64,000 bases of DNA, from positions 387,821-451,820 of the forward strand of contig PJRA01000403.1 in the NCBI GenBank assembly GCA_016987375.1, in the 5' to 3' direction. The notes below the pieces were generated by a model. It saw only the letters and a program-made list of their open reading frames with translations. It was not told the DNA's origin and made no database searches. Positions within the stretch are counted from its first letter, which is position 1; the number at the start of each line of letters is the position of its first letter. Source of the DNA: Brachionus koreanus (taxonomy: Eukaryota; Rotifera; Eurotatoria; Ploima; Brachionidae). This document shows, piece after piece, positions 39,155-52,614 of the stretch. A program made the translations under genes and the position numbers.

Positions 39155-40054
39155 TCAAATACGAAAATTAATAAAGACAAATAAAAATATAATTATATGT
39201 GATAAACAATAAATAGATTGATAAGACGATGAGTTGTTTCCGCCATAAGCTGAATGCAAGGCCCGTGCTTTATTTTCTAAAGAAACTTTAATTTTAGAAA
39301 TGTTTATTGAATTAGTTGATAAAAACTTACTTAATTGAACAGAAATTATTTTTTTCAACGGTGAATCAGAAAAAGAATCAATGCACTGATAGGAACCTTC
39401 ATCGCGCTTACTCTCAATAAACACAGTTAGAGTATGAGTCGAAATACCATCACTCGTAACTTTGTATTTGACCAAAGGTAGTTTTTTAATTTCAATTTCA
39501 CTATTTCCCTGACTGAATTCGTTAAGACCAAAGTTTTTTTGTATTCTCTTTGAAACATAAAGCTGCAATCCCTTGGACAACTCAGTTGTGGTTTTATTAG
39601 TGTCCATGAAATACCAATCTATTTCCTTGGTATTTACATTGCATGTTAGATTGACAACATCTCCAATATATACATTCAATGTCTCAGTTTCATAGTTTTG
39701 CTCAATTGTATTGCGATATTCATGGTGCTTAATATAATCTCTGATTTTAGGCTGTTTTATACTACTTGATTTGGAAAACGAATCACTGTAGAAACTATTG
39801 AGACTTTTATATTTTTGATGTTCCATGTTTAGTTGATTCATCAGCTCAATATCGTGTTCAGAATAGTGGCATCGTTTACAGCGTATTTTTTTAGCGTTCA
39901 ATTTCCTGGGCCGATAGTTTTGCATGTCTCGGTTTTTAAAAATTATTCTTGTTGTCTCTAAAAAATACTCTCGGTTGCCAGTATCAGCTTTCATGGAGTC
40001 AATCATCATTTGAAATACAATTAAAATTTGAATTAAAATTTCTATTATGGACAT
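39155..40054 (-). CDS. Single-Ig-domain secreted or GPI-anchored protein
   Basis: A 299-residue protein from one exon. It starts with a hydrophobic signal (MSIIEILIQILIVFQMMI). A basic, Cys-containing segment (KKIRCKRCHYSEHD, about residues 55-68) follows. One Ig domain spans about residues 121-235, with Cys138 in VVNLTCNV, Trp147 as the core Trp, and DEGSYQC ending at Cys224, the usual F-strand motif. After a linker the chain ends in small residues (GGNNSSS, about 271-277) and a hydrophobic tail (HIIIFLFVFINF), which looks like a GPI-attachment signal. A cell-surface adhesion or receptor role is likely by analogy with lachesin/DPR-like proteins, but the inter-Cys loop is unusually long (about 85 residues) and I recognise no orthologue. 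A less AT-rich patch upstream at 40200-40350 may be its promoter or 5' UTR. Confidence 0.75.
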   Translation of the reverse strand: MSIIEILIQILIVFQMMIDSMKADTGNREYFLETTRIIFKNRDMQNYRPRKLNAKKIRCKRCHYSEHDIELMNQLNMEHQKYKSLNSFYSDSFSKSSSIKQPKIRDYIKHHEYRNTIEQNYETETLNVYIGDVVNLTCNVNTKEIDWYFMDTNKTTTELSKGLQLYVSKRIQKNFGLNEFSQGNSEIEIKKLPLVKYKVTSDGISTHTLTVFIESKRDEGSYQCIDSFSDSPLKKIISVQLSKFLSTNSINISKIKVSLENKARALHSAYGGNNSSSYQSIYCLSHIIIFLFVFINFRI

Positions 40055-43000
40055 GATCGATTTTGTTTAGGATTTTATGATGATTGTTTTTTTTCATTTT
40101 AAGATTGCTTTTTACTGCTGTTTATCAACATTTTTTAGGATATTGATCTAAAATAAAAAAAAAAATAAGGAGATTACATTTTGAAAAAGATTTGTTAAAG
40201 CTTGAAGCATCAGTAAGTCAAATATATTTTGCAGGCAAATGCGTTTTTTTGTTGAGTCTAATGATCCGATAATTAGAATTGGTTGCAAGTGTTGGCGAAA
40301 CGGATAAAAGACAAACAAAGTATTTTGGGCCCGGAAACTATAAATTATTTTAAAATAAATTGAGTTTATTTTTAAAAGAATTCTTAAAAAAAAAAGAAAT
40401 TTTCTAATTGTATTAACCAAATAGATCCGTTTGAAGGTTGCTTGCTTGCATTGAATTAGCGCTATTTTTAATGGTCTTACCCTTTTTGAACAAAGAATTT
40501 TGCTTTTAAAAATTCTCTTACAAATAACTCTCTTGCCAAAATTGCTCTAGAGGAACTAACTACTTTTGAAAAAACTCAAGAAAAAGTATGGAAAATAAAA
40601 AATCAGAAAAAGAAATGGAATGGCCAAAAATATTACACCAAATCATATTATTCTAGTTCTCTTTTTTTTTACTATAATTATTTTTGTTATAAGCTTGAAG
40701 GTTTATAACAAAAAAGTTTGGTTGTCTTTTTGTTTATTTAATTTATTTACATTCGTGATTTTATCAACGATAAAATATCCTGAACCCTTAAAATAAAAGT
40801 TCTCTTGGATATGACTAAATTGTCTTTAACAAACATTGTGGTATTTTAAATTATGTGATTATTTTTGGTTAAATAAAAAAAAATGTAAAAATGTCAAATT
40901 CATAAATTTTTCTTAAAAGTAAAATTTATTAAATTAATTTTTTTAGATAAAATGAAAGCTCTTTTAGCATAGATTCGAAATGCCTAAGTTTCAAAGATCA
41001 TTCTGTTTTTTGATACGCATGTTTGTCCTCAGGCAAGTGATATTTAGTTCTAGCTATTCTTTTTTGTTAAGCTGATCATTATCGAAAACCAATAATTGAA
41101 TTTGTTTTTGTTTTGAAATTTCATCCGCACATAAAAAATAGCCTCGAGGAAACAGAAAACTTGAAATGAAAAACATCTTCAAATAGAGTGCAACTGTTGC
41201 ATGTTTTTAGAAATAATATGAAAAATATTTCTTTTTAATTCAAAAAGTACGTTTTAGTAAGGTCCGAAACGAAAAGCGACGACTAGTTTTTAAATTAGAA
41301 GTAAATACACCTGATTTTTAATATTTACTTTTGTTTAGATTTCATGTAATTAAATGCGAAGGACCAAATATTTCAACTCAGTAATTAATCATGGTAACAG
41401 ACACAGACTTGAAAGCGGTTCTTATAAAAATCTAAAAATATCAAAATTTGAGTGAAATAAACTGTGCCGAAAAATAATAAATTTTCTATCAGTATCGCAG
41501 TAATTTTACTTTCCTCAGGCTATTATTCATTTTATTAAGAAAGATTGTATTTTACTGGAATATCTATTTAATGGAATACTAGATTAATAATCTAATTAGG
41601 CTTAAATAAGTAATTTTTTTGAGTTAGTCGTCTAATTGATTCTAAACTCGATTTAAGCATTTGGGGCCGAGTTTCATTTAAAAGATGAAACAAAAAATTT
41701 TTAAAAATCTTGTCTGTTATTACTATTATTTATTTCATTAAACGCCTTAAAAGCTATGTAGAGTAGAAGAAAAAAAATATAAAAAGAAAAAAATGACAAA
41801 AATTAGATAGTTTCCATATAATTATAAAATAATCTATTATTTCAAATGTCAAGCAAACTCAAACTAAAGATTTGAAACATGAATACTTTCACCAAACTCA
41901 CCAATTTTACAAAAGCATTCTTTTTTTTTTATATTTAAAATTTTCTATTCAATTCTAAATAGCAATTGGGTTTAAACGAAGGCGTAAGCCATTCGGACGA
42001 ACCTGGGGACCCATCCAAATTATATCTTTAATAGATAATAAGTAATACATAAATATTACTTAAAACAGAGAATTTTAAAAATGCTCACTCCAAAAATATT
42101 CAAATATAAAGAAAAATTGAAACTAAAATTTAGATTTTTTAAACAAAAAAAACATATATCAATTTTATTAGTAAATTATTTAATTTAATACCAATTTAAA
42201 ATTTTGATACTAGGTAGCATAATCAAAAAAAATAGTTTAAAATTTGAATATATAATTTAACCTAATTAAATTCGAATCTAAACAAACGAATGTATTCTAA
42301 TAAGATTTTGATTATTAAATTTTTAGAATAAATAATAAAATTCAATTAAAAAAATTAAATAAATTTTTAACCAAAAATAGTTAAACATTAAATTTTATCA
42401 AACCAATTTTCACTTAAAAATAATCCCAATTTGTTTATCTTGCTACCATATTTTTTTAATCATTAATTTTGATCACAATAGAACTTCAAGTGGATATTGA
42501 TATGCTTAAGATATTCAAACGCTGACAGACAAGTTTTTTGTTTAACTCTTAGAGAGGCATTATACCCAAGCAAACAACTTAGAAAAAAAATTAAAACTCA
42601 ATTGGACAAGCTTTCAAGCTGGATACTCTGATTTAGCATATTCATTTTAAAAAATGCAAAAACTATCAATTTTTGTGCATAAAATTTAGCTTTATCTCCT
42701 AATCGATCCTCATCGATTAGTTTGATTGATTTGATGAAGCTTTATCAGTGAAAATTAGGTTAAAGAGGAATAGACTGAATGTATCAATCTAACCTAAGCC
42801 GATAAAGACACTTGTTACGCATTAAAACTTCGATTTACGCCTGGTTTGATGCTCAATTAACATTTACCTAGCTTCATTACTTAATGAATTTCAAGTCTCA
42901 AGACGCCTTTAGTCTTACTTGACATTCGCGCTCTCACTATGTTCAAGCTCACATAATTTCAGCGCAATTAAACTAAAAACCCTTAAAGATTTACTTTTTT

Positions 43001-46000
43001 TTGGTCTCTCTTGATATTAAATTCTCATTTAATATCCGTAGCTTATGGTCGAATCATTTAATAATAGTCACACAAAATAGGGGTTCTCACTTAAAAACGC
43101 TTAATTATAATTAAATATTTGACAGTAATTGTGGTCTAAAAAGGTTATTTTTCAAATATTTATGCCAATAAGGAGCTGATTAATTACAAATAAAATGAAA
43201 AATTGAATTTCCAAGTTAGATTTCGATCAAATTAGAGAACAGTTGTGGTACGATTTTAAGATTATGGCGCGCGAATTTTTCTTTTAGGGATGAATTTCTT
43301 CCTGATCTCTGGCACTAGAGGAAGCTTATTGCGTGCAATAAAACAACAGCATAATTCTGGTTCTTATACACTTGACTCTGATTTTATATTTGTATATAAT
43401 TAAATGACTTGATTGCTTGCGTTAATAATTAAAAATTTCCAATTAAAAAGTAAAATTACCTGATTTTCAAGCTTGAAAAAACTTATTAGTACTTGAATTC
43501 AAAAAATAAATATTTAACTTATTGGCAAGATTTGCTACGAACACAACAAATACAACAAAGAAAAAATTATAATTAAAGTTTAGTAAAAAAAAAAAAAGGA
43601 CCAACGGCGCAAAATCTAGTCTGACATGAACAAAACCTTATCTTGGTAAATTAAATTATCAATACTTATCGATTTTTAGTCCATTAATAAAATAATTAAA
43701 ATCCCATAAAAAAAAATAAAAAAGATTCGAAATATTTTTCTCTACTAAGTTAATTTTTTGTTTTTTAGTAATAATAGAAAAATCGAATTATTATCAAAAT
43801 TAATTTTCATCGATTGCATGAATAGATAAATAAACTGATAAGAGCCCTATCTTTTGCCGAATTGTTCTTATTAAATTCAAACAATTAAAACTTAATCCTA
43901 GGCTGATTTGTTAGTTTATTATAAATTGCTGGTTCCTTAAGACCAAAAATATCCCGACTGCGACTGCATTTGTTATACACCTATTCAATATGCTTAAATT
44001 ATATGATTTTATGAAATAAATTTTAATTATAGTTTGGCTCAATAATAATAATAGTAAAAAAAAATGATAATAAAGAAGGCAGTAATTTTAAGCACTTACA
44101 GCTTATGTTGACATAGCGTCTTTTTTTTTAAGGATTAATTTAGCTTTTATTTTTATGCGATAAAAAATTTAAATTGACTCAATCTAAAATAGAATCCGAA
44201 AAAATCAATTTATATTAATTTAACTATTTAAATTGATTTTGCTTATTCGGGTCACTTTACCGTAAATTTTAACTCTTTTCGAAAATTTATTTCAGCTTAT
44301 TTGATATTTTTATGATCAACCATTTTTTTTTATTTAATTAAAAAAAAATTTCCAATAAATAATAATAAAAAATTGATTAATTTTTCTTGTAATATATGTT
44401 TTCTTTTAAAATTTAATCATATTTAAATAAATAATTTTTTTTTAAATTTAAAATCTAAAAATTCAAGTAATATCATTGTTGTTTATTCTTTTACCTTGTG
44501 TTTTTTTTAAATTGATCTCAATGAATTTAACTTAAATGAAAAGAGAGACTAACTGAGCTAAACCACATGAAGCCAATATGCTTGGTTCAAACCAAATTTA
44601 TGCTAAAATCAATTGAAATTTATAAAGTAAACTCTAGTGATTTACTAACTAGAAAATAATAATATGGGCCAAAAAGTTTCGATTGCAATTGTTTTCACCA
44701 AAAAAAAAATCTATTTGTCAATTCAGTATTGATTTCAATTTTGGGTCAATTCTAATCTATTTATAATCTGACTCGCTTACTTGAACAAAATATTGGAATT
44801 ATTTTTAATCAAATACTAGAAATATCTGAAAACTGATAAAAATATTCTAAAATGATTTCTCAATGAATTTTTTTTCTTCAATTAATCCTAGAAGTCAACT
44901 CATATTTCATCGCGATAAATTAATCTTATATAAAATTTCATTTGCAAGGTGCTGGCAAATGTTACGATTGAATTTGATTGCTGATGTGTCAAATAAAAAA
45001 AAAAATTGATTTTTTATGCAAGGTACTAGAAAATTTATCATACAATTAGAAAAAATTGAGTTCTCAATATTCTTGAATATGCTTTTTTCTTTTTTATCTT
45101 TATTAATGGAATCGAACTGTCAAAAAAAGAATGCAAATTACTCAGTTTAAGTATTTAGTTTAAAAATGACTGAATCGAAAAATTGTTTGCATAGATTAGA
45201 CAGTTAAATATATGATAATTAATCGGTATTCATTAGATTAAAAAAATTCAAATTTCCTTTAGAAAAATAGTGAAGAATTATTTTCTTAAGGGAATTATTA
45301 AATTCTTAAATTAATTCATTTATTTATTTTTTTGAAGAATGTATTGCTTTTAACTTCAAAATTCCCAAATAGACTATCAAATACAATATGTCAATCTTAT
45401 TTCTTAAATACTAATTTTCGAGGCATGTTATTTAAAAAGAGTATAGCAACAACTAGAATAAATTGAAAAAAAATGTTCTGTAAGAATGATCAAATCTTAA
45501 TATCAATCAGACACCCTCAAGCAATTTTTAAAAGCTAATTTTTAAAATACTAAAATCCGGTATGAATATCATTAAAATTCCTTCTTAAAATAATAATTTA
45601 TAAATGATTATCGATCCAGTATTTGAGAATGGGTCTGTCAAGAGCTAGTTAACTTTTTTTTTTTATCCGAATGGAATTCATAAACTAATAACTTTATAAT
45701 CTGAATGAAAAAGAAAACAAAAACAAATATTTTTTAATGAGACAAAGGGTGCTTAAAATTGAGCTCATTTTATCAAAATAAGAATTTTTCGACTAAATTT
45801 AAAAATATCAATAATTTTATTTTTTAAATTAATTATTACTTAATTTCGGTATTTGATTAGAATCCTGATGACACAATCTAGGAAAATGCGTATTAAATTT
45901 TTATTTTTTTATTAGTTCAATGCTATGAACACGCTTTAATTATAACAAATACCTTTTTCCCAAAGCCATTAAAGTATTAAATTATCTGTTTTATGAGCTC

Positions 46001-49000
46001 ATATTTATTTAGGATAAAAACGCCTTTCAATAAAGAACAAAATTTGTTCGATCATTTTCTGGCTAAAAAACATCAATAAAAATGAATGCAATTTTAAATA
46101 GAATCCAGTCGAATTAGCTTCAATCCATTTGATACTATTTATAAACAACAAAAAGATCTATTTAAAAAAAAAAGAAAAAAACATTACACAATTGTATTCC
46201 ATGTACATAAAAATAATCTTATTAGCTTAAATAATTTAAATGCTATATAAATACAAGAAAACATTTCGCTCAAGCAAATCAATTATTTAAATTTTAAAGA
46301 GATTAAATAAGAATTTTCTGAGCTAGAATGCTAGTGAAAATTTGTCAAAACTTTCATAATAACATGAAATTTTTTTTTATGCTGTCTTAACTTAGATTTA
46401 AAAAAGAAAGCATATTTAAGCTTAATATGTCATAAAATTTCGTTTAATTAATGGTAAGCCAAGCCAAACATAAAGTGAAATGATCGATTACATTATGGAT
46501 CCAAAATTTTTCAAATCATAATAAAATATCTCATCTGAAGATTTTATGGTTTCTCTCTATTGTTTATAAATTATCTGATTAAAATTTTACACATAAATAA
46601 CTGATACAATCAGCAAATAAAAATATTTACTTTAAACTTTAATATTTGATTTCGGAAACTTCCGACTTTACATTTTGTTTGATTGAACTACTTAAATATT
46701 TCTATTTATTATAGAGTTTTATTGAACTTTTTTGAAGTTGAACAAATTAATCAATCTAATTTAGTCTTTGTAATCATTTTCCGAATATTTCAATAGGCAA
46801 AAATAAGAAAAATATGAGGAAATTGAATTAAACTAGATTCATATATCATGAATTTTTGGGCCGCTACTTGAAAAAATTCAATAAAAACTTGACTTAATGA
46901 AAACTAAAAGAAAAAGGTCAAATACTTGGCATTAAAATTCCAAGATTCTTTTATTAATTAATAAATATTAATTTGTTTAATCATCTTAATTTTCCCCGCA
47001 ATTTTTTCTCAAAGAACAATATTACTTGAAAAAAAAATTAAACTCACGCTTGAAGAAATTTATTCTAAAAATTAATTTAAAAAAATTATTCAAGTTTTTA
47101 TTTTGTAAGTAAGTCGAATGATTTAATTAACCTCAATTAAATAAAAAACACTTTAAAAAAATTTTTTTTCGTTTCATAAAATGATAATTTTTAATATAAA
47201 AATATGAAATTATGTTTTTGTTTAATAGGATAAGTAGATCAGAAGTTTGTGTAAAACTATAAAAGTAAGAAAGAGAGAGAGAGTTTTACTTCCGATTTAA
47301 GTCAATCAAAAATTTTCTTTCAAGATTTACAAACACTTCCTTCGTTTATTTTCTTTTCAATTTATTACTCAGTTTGAAATTATATTTTAAATAATGTAAT
47401 GATTGTTAAAAATCGATTAGGACTAAACACAAGTTTAGCTTAATGGCATCTATCTAAAAAATTAAGAGGCTCAATAGGTTGTAAAATTAGACTAAAATTA
47501 TTTGTTTAGAAATTAAGAGATTTTAATAAATAGAAAACAAAACAGAATAGATAGTTTCTTACTTCCGAAAATAATTTTTTTGGAAAAGAGAAAAATTTTT
47601 ATATATTTCAATAAACAAGCATCATTTAGCGAATGTTTGTTTTAAAAGCTGCTTTAAAATTTCGCTGCACCACTTTGGATTAATCACTATTAAAATGATA
47701 CTAAACAAATAAATAAACTAAAATTTGGATAAAACTTGGATGTTCACAAAAATTTGAATAACTTCATAACCTAATCTAATTTATGCCATTGATATTTGGC
47801 CAAAAAAAAATAATTTGAATAACCATGTGTTAATCATTAAATGAATTCTTTGTAAAAAAAAATATTCGATTGAAACCATTTACATAATTTAAAAAAAAAA
47901 AACTCAAAAATTTGATTTTAGTGCTTAATTAATTATCAACGCTTGCATATTGATTTATCTTGATTTGAAATAAAATAAAAAAATGGAATATTGAATTTTT
48001 TAGTTTGAATTTTTTATACATAACGTATATTTAAAAAAAAGTAAAATCGAGTTTAATTTGCCAGATATTTTGGTTTGCTTTAAAAAAGGCATATTCACTC
48101 TTATATACAAGGCAATACAGTCATTTTCATTGATAAATTTTTTTTCGAAATTTATTGAGCTTTTTATCAAAAAAAGTTTAAAATGTCAAAATTACCACTT
48201 AACATTGTCAATAATTTATAAATAAGAAAAAATATTACTGTCTGCAATTTTTATTTTAAATTTAGATAAAAATCTTAAAAACATTCTTGAAAAATTCAAA
48301 ATGCACCATCAACAATCTCTTAGATATTTTATGTTTAGATACCAGTATCTTCGGTTTAGATACTTGAATTTTGTATTAAAAATAGAAACAATTGTTTTTT
48401 AAAATGACTAAATAATAATCATTTATCAGATTAAATAAATAAATTTTTATGTTTCTAATTTAATTTTTACCAAAATACTGGAAATTTTTGATCAATTCGT
48501 AGTTTTTTATTTTTGGATTAAACGAAGGCTTTCCAAAAATTATTTTTTAAAAATATCAATAAAGGTTTATCATTTTTAACTCAAAGACATCTAACATTAA
48601 CTTAAATACTTGATTTCTGATAGATGCACAAACAAAAGATATGATTTAGGTAATTTTAATTTAATTATTGATAAATAAAAATTGACTTTTCTATAGATTT
48701 ATAGAATTTTATTTGATCAAAATACTTAATGCTATTAAATATTAATTTTTTTTAATTAGATTGTGCTATTTTAATCTAATTTTAATTAGCAATGTCTTTT
48801 TTTGCGCAACATGATTCAAATTTAGGATAAAAAATGAAAATATATTAACTATTGATTTGGAGATTTTGAAAATAAAATAATTTATATTTTATTAAAAAAT
48901 ATCAGTAGATATTTTGGAATCGATCAAAATATTCAGATAACAAAACATCGGTTTACCATTATAATTGGTTTTATTTTAAATAAATATTTTTTTTTATTTT

Positions 49001-49876
49001 AAAACAAAATTTATTTGTGAATAATAAAAGTAATTTTTTCTAATTTGATTTTACTTCAACTTTTTATTACCTAATATTTTAATTCTTTTATCATTCTTAA
49101 AATAAAAGATATAATAAATTTTTATTTGAAATATTTGATTAAATATGTTCTTGCTCTGAATGTTATGTCAAAAACTAATTTGACTTTACACTATTTATTT
49201 ATATAATATGGTTGAAACAACTTTGAAGCAACAATGAAAATTTACTTTGTATGAAAAAATCCAAAATTGTGGCTCAGAATAAATAAATTTGAGTTTAAAA
49301 TGATTTTCTAAAGAATTTTTTTATAGCTTAAAAATCTATAATACTTATTAGAATTATCAATTTCTATTTTCAAAGTTAATTGTGGTCAAATAAATCTTAA
49401 TCTCTATTGTCTGTCACAAAAATGTTACTTCTTGCCTCATTAAAGTAACATTTTAAATATTTTAGTTCAAATTAAGAGTGTTATTTTTATTGTTATCACT
49501 CTAATAAGAATTGGTTTGTCTAGTTGCCAAAATATTTACTTGTACGCTAATCTCTAAGATTTACAATAATCTTTCTTCTATATATTTAGAACTAGCCATG
49601 GCTTTTATCCTCTTGACAAACTTTTTTATCATTAAGGTATATAAAGCTTCGAAAAATACACATTTAAAATTAAAGAATTTATTTGTTTAATTTGAGATCA
49701 TAAAATATATATATATATATAGAGGCTTAAACTTATCTATTTTTAAACAATTAAATCTTATTTCATCGACAAAACGATAAATTCGCTTTTTTTTTTTAGA
49801 TAATTACAACTGTTTTCTTTATAAATATTAAAGCTATTTTAAAAAATTATTTTCAAAAGTTTAAGAACAAATCAAA
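40055..49876. other. 9.8-kb region without recognisable genes
   Basis: Very AT-rich throughout, with no long open frame, RNA gene or clear transposon ORF. Less AT-rich islands occur at about 40200-40350, 41960-42015, 42680-43100 and 43240-43380 and could be regulatory DNA, untranslated exons or eroded repeats. A (GA)n run lies at 47271-47283 and a (TA)n run at about 49705-49722. The reverse strand at 42015-41920 looks like the 3' end of a retrotransposon with an A-rich tail. It lies between the starts of two divergent genes (Ig protein minus, hexosaminidase plus). Confidence 0.4.
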
Positions 49877-52095
49877 ATGAATAAGAATTTGCTAGGAATT
49901 GTTCTTGTGGTTTTATTTTATTTTGGAATAAGTGAGTCAAAGCTTTTCTACATTGAAGTTAAATATCCGCTGTTGGTAAGTGAGAAAATAAATTTCTCTA
50001 AATGTGATGTTAATTGATTAATTTTTAGAATGTTTCAAGCAATCAAACCAAAGTTGTACAGTTACCACTTTGGCCAGCTCCAAAATTTATAAAAGATAGT
50101 TCAAAAGGAGTTCTTGTTGTCAGTCAAAATGCATTTAAAATGACAACTAATCTGCCTCAATCGTGTGACATAATGGAGGAAAGTATAAAATTGTATACCA
50201 AAATATTCTTTCCTCCAAAATTTGATTTTGACCCGACCATTGCTGAAACTGACATAGCTCTTAACGAACTCAACTTTGAGATAGTTGATCAGTTTTGTCC
50301 TGGCTACCCTAATACCTCTATTGATGAATCTTGTAAAATTTTCATAAATAAAAATAAGGAAAAATTTAATTCAAAAATTTAATTTTAGATGAATTGGTTG
50401 TAAAATCGGGTGTGTCTAAAATAAAAGCTAACAGTGTATGGGGTGCATTGAAGGGTCTAGAAACTTTTTCACAATTGACTTTTATCAGCGAAGATAATAA
50501 AGTAGTTTTAAATAAAAAATTATTACTTTTTTTATTTCTAATAATAATTTTCAGTTAATTATCAAAGACTCAATTGAAATAAAAGACTCGCCTCGGTTTT
50601 CTTACCGAGGCATCTTGTTGGATACAGCAAGACATTATATTCCTGTTCCAATTATAAAAAAACAGCTAGATGCCATGTCCTATAATAAATTCAATGTGTT
50701 TCATTGGCACATTGTAGATGATCAATCTTTTCCCTTCGAGTCTTTAAAATATCCAAATTTAACTCAAAAAGTATTTATTTTATTAGTTTGCCCAGGCTTT
50801 AAAATTATTTGATTTGTTTTAATTAAAAAAGGGAAAATATACTAATGCTCATATTTACACTCAAAATGATGTTAAAGAAATAATAGACCATGCTCGTTTA
50901 CGCGGTATTAGAGTCATTCCTGAATTTGATTCACCTGGTCATGTTGAATCTTTTGGTCGTACTTTTCCCCGTAATTGAAATTTTCTCAGTATTTTTTTTT
51001 CTAGCCAAGAAAAAATTTAAGAAAATTTTTTTTTGATATTTCATCATTATTTTGCTTAAATAATAATAAAAAAAATTCTAAAAAAATTTAAGAATTTATC
51101 ACTGTTTGTTGGTCGGATGGTAAACCATATCAAGCCATTTATTCAGTGCATGGCGAAGCCGAAATTCTAAACCCAACTCTAGATGGTCTTTATCCAGTTT
51201 TGAAAGATGTTTTGTCCGAGTATAAAGAAGTTTTTCAAGATGAGTATATTCACTTGGGTATGGATGAGGTCTATTACGATTGCTGGAAATCAAATCCGAA
51301 CATTTCGGAATGGATGGCCGAAAAAAACATGACCGATTATCATCAACTAGAAGCCTATTATAGTTCAAAAATTTTACAAATTGCCAAAGATTTGAATAAA
51401 AAAGTAACTGTATGGCAAGATGTGTACGACAATGGAGTTCGTCCTGAAAAAACTACTCAAATTCAAATATGGAAAGACGAAGCCATCGGTTTTTCAAAAT
51501 GGTCTCATTATCTAAATGATATTACTTCTAATGGCTATCCAGTAATCTTATCAAGTCCTTGGTATATAAATTTTGTCAGCTATGGCTTTCAAGAATGGTA
51601 CAAGCATTATCTGATCGAGCCAATGGCTAATTTTACAGGTTTGAATTAAAAATGATCTATTTACTTATTCACTTACCTTTTTTATAATTTAATAAAGGCG
51701 ATGCAGAACAAGCAAAATTGCTAAGAGGTGGTGAAGCTTGTTTATGGAGTGAGTATGTTGATGGTGCCAATATTGAAGCCAGATTGTGGCCAAGAGCAAG
51801 TCCAATTGCTGAAAGGTTATGGAGTCCATCGGATATAAATGATCCAGAAGAAGCTAAATTTCGACTTGATGAACAACGGTGTAGACTTCTAAGAAGAGGA
51901 ATCCCAGCTTCGCCTATATTAAATGGCTATTGTGGCGACTATGAGTATGGAATGAAAAAAAGTGTTATTTTTGAGCCTGAATTTAATTATGACTGGCTTA
52001 AAACTGAAAATAAAATTCCGAATACTAATGAGTCTTTAAGAACTAAGATAAATAAATACTTTATATTAATACTCGCTTTCATATGTTTTTTTTAA
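49877..52095 (+). CDS. Beta-N-acetylhexosaminidase (GH20)
   Basis: Removes terminal N-acetylglucosamine or N-acetylgalactosamine from glycoconjugates by substrate-assisted catalysis. Seven exons: 49877-49975, 50029-50332, 50389-50501, 50555-50770, 50832-50970, 51093-51638 and 51698-52095, giving 604 residues. Signal peptide [17 protein letters not shown], then the GH20b-type N-terminal domain ([29 protein letters not shown]). The catalytic barrel has [38 protein letters not shown] and the Asp-Glu pair at 348-349 in HLGMDEV (usually HLGGDEV). It ends with [12 protein letters not shown] and [11 protein letters not shown]. Unusually, the C-terminus carries a hydrophobic stretch ([12 protein letters not shown]), so the enzyme may be membrane- or GPI-anchored. 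An AATAAA lies at 52134-52139. Confidence 0.94.
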
Positions 52096-52514
52096 ATATT
52101 AGATCTGTTATTTTTTAGCCTTTTTAATTGACAAATAAATGATTTTCCAACTTTTTATATTTTTAGAATTTTTTTTTCAAAATTAGTTTTTTAAAAAATA
52201 ATTAAAATATCTTGTAATATGTGATTTTTTTAGACTATTTTTATTAAATAAAAAATAAAAATGATAAAATTCATAAAAAATATTCTATAAATAAATTTAA
52301 TTTACTGATTTCTTTATAATTTTAATCTTCATGATAACTTAAACCTTTTTTAAGACATTGTGTATTTAATTTCATCTATTTTTAAAGCACAATTTAAAAT
52401 TTGTTTGAATTTTCAAATGCTGAAAATAAAAATTCACTTTTGAAGATATTAAAAATGTTCTGGATTATTGGCATACACTCTAAAATGCTCACGAATATTT
52501 AAAGTGATCTAAAT
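52096..52514. other. Hexosaminidase 3' flank
   Basis: AT-rich 3' untranslated and intergenic DNA with a polyadenylation signal at 52134-52139. No gene seen. Confidence 0.5.
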
Positions 52515-52614
52515 CTAGCCAGAGAAAAAAATTAAAAACTTCATTTTTTTATTGACTTTGAACAAGCTTTTGATACGATTGATTCTAATCGTGTTCTTTT
52601 AGAATTATTTCATT
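52515..52614 (+). pseudogene. Small reverse transcriptase fragment of a non-LTR retrotransposon
   Basis: About 100 bp reads 'LAREKN.KLHFFIDFEQAFD' and 'TIDSNRVLLELFH' with one stop. It matches the first catalytic Asp block of non-LTR reverse transcriptases (FIDFEKAFD.V....LW..L). Nothing recognisable flanks it. It is a remnant, not a gene. Confidence 0.65.

Noticed and set aside
44520..44610. Possible tRNA around 'ggttcaaacc'
   Set aside because: Only the T-loop-like sequence is present; no cloverleaf forms.
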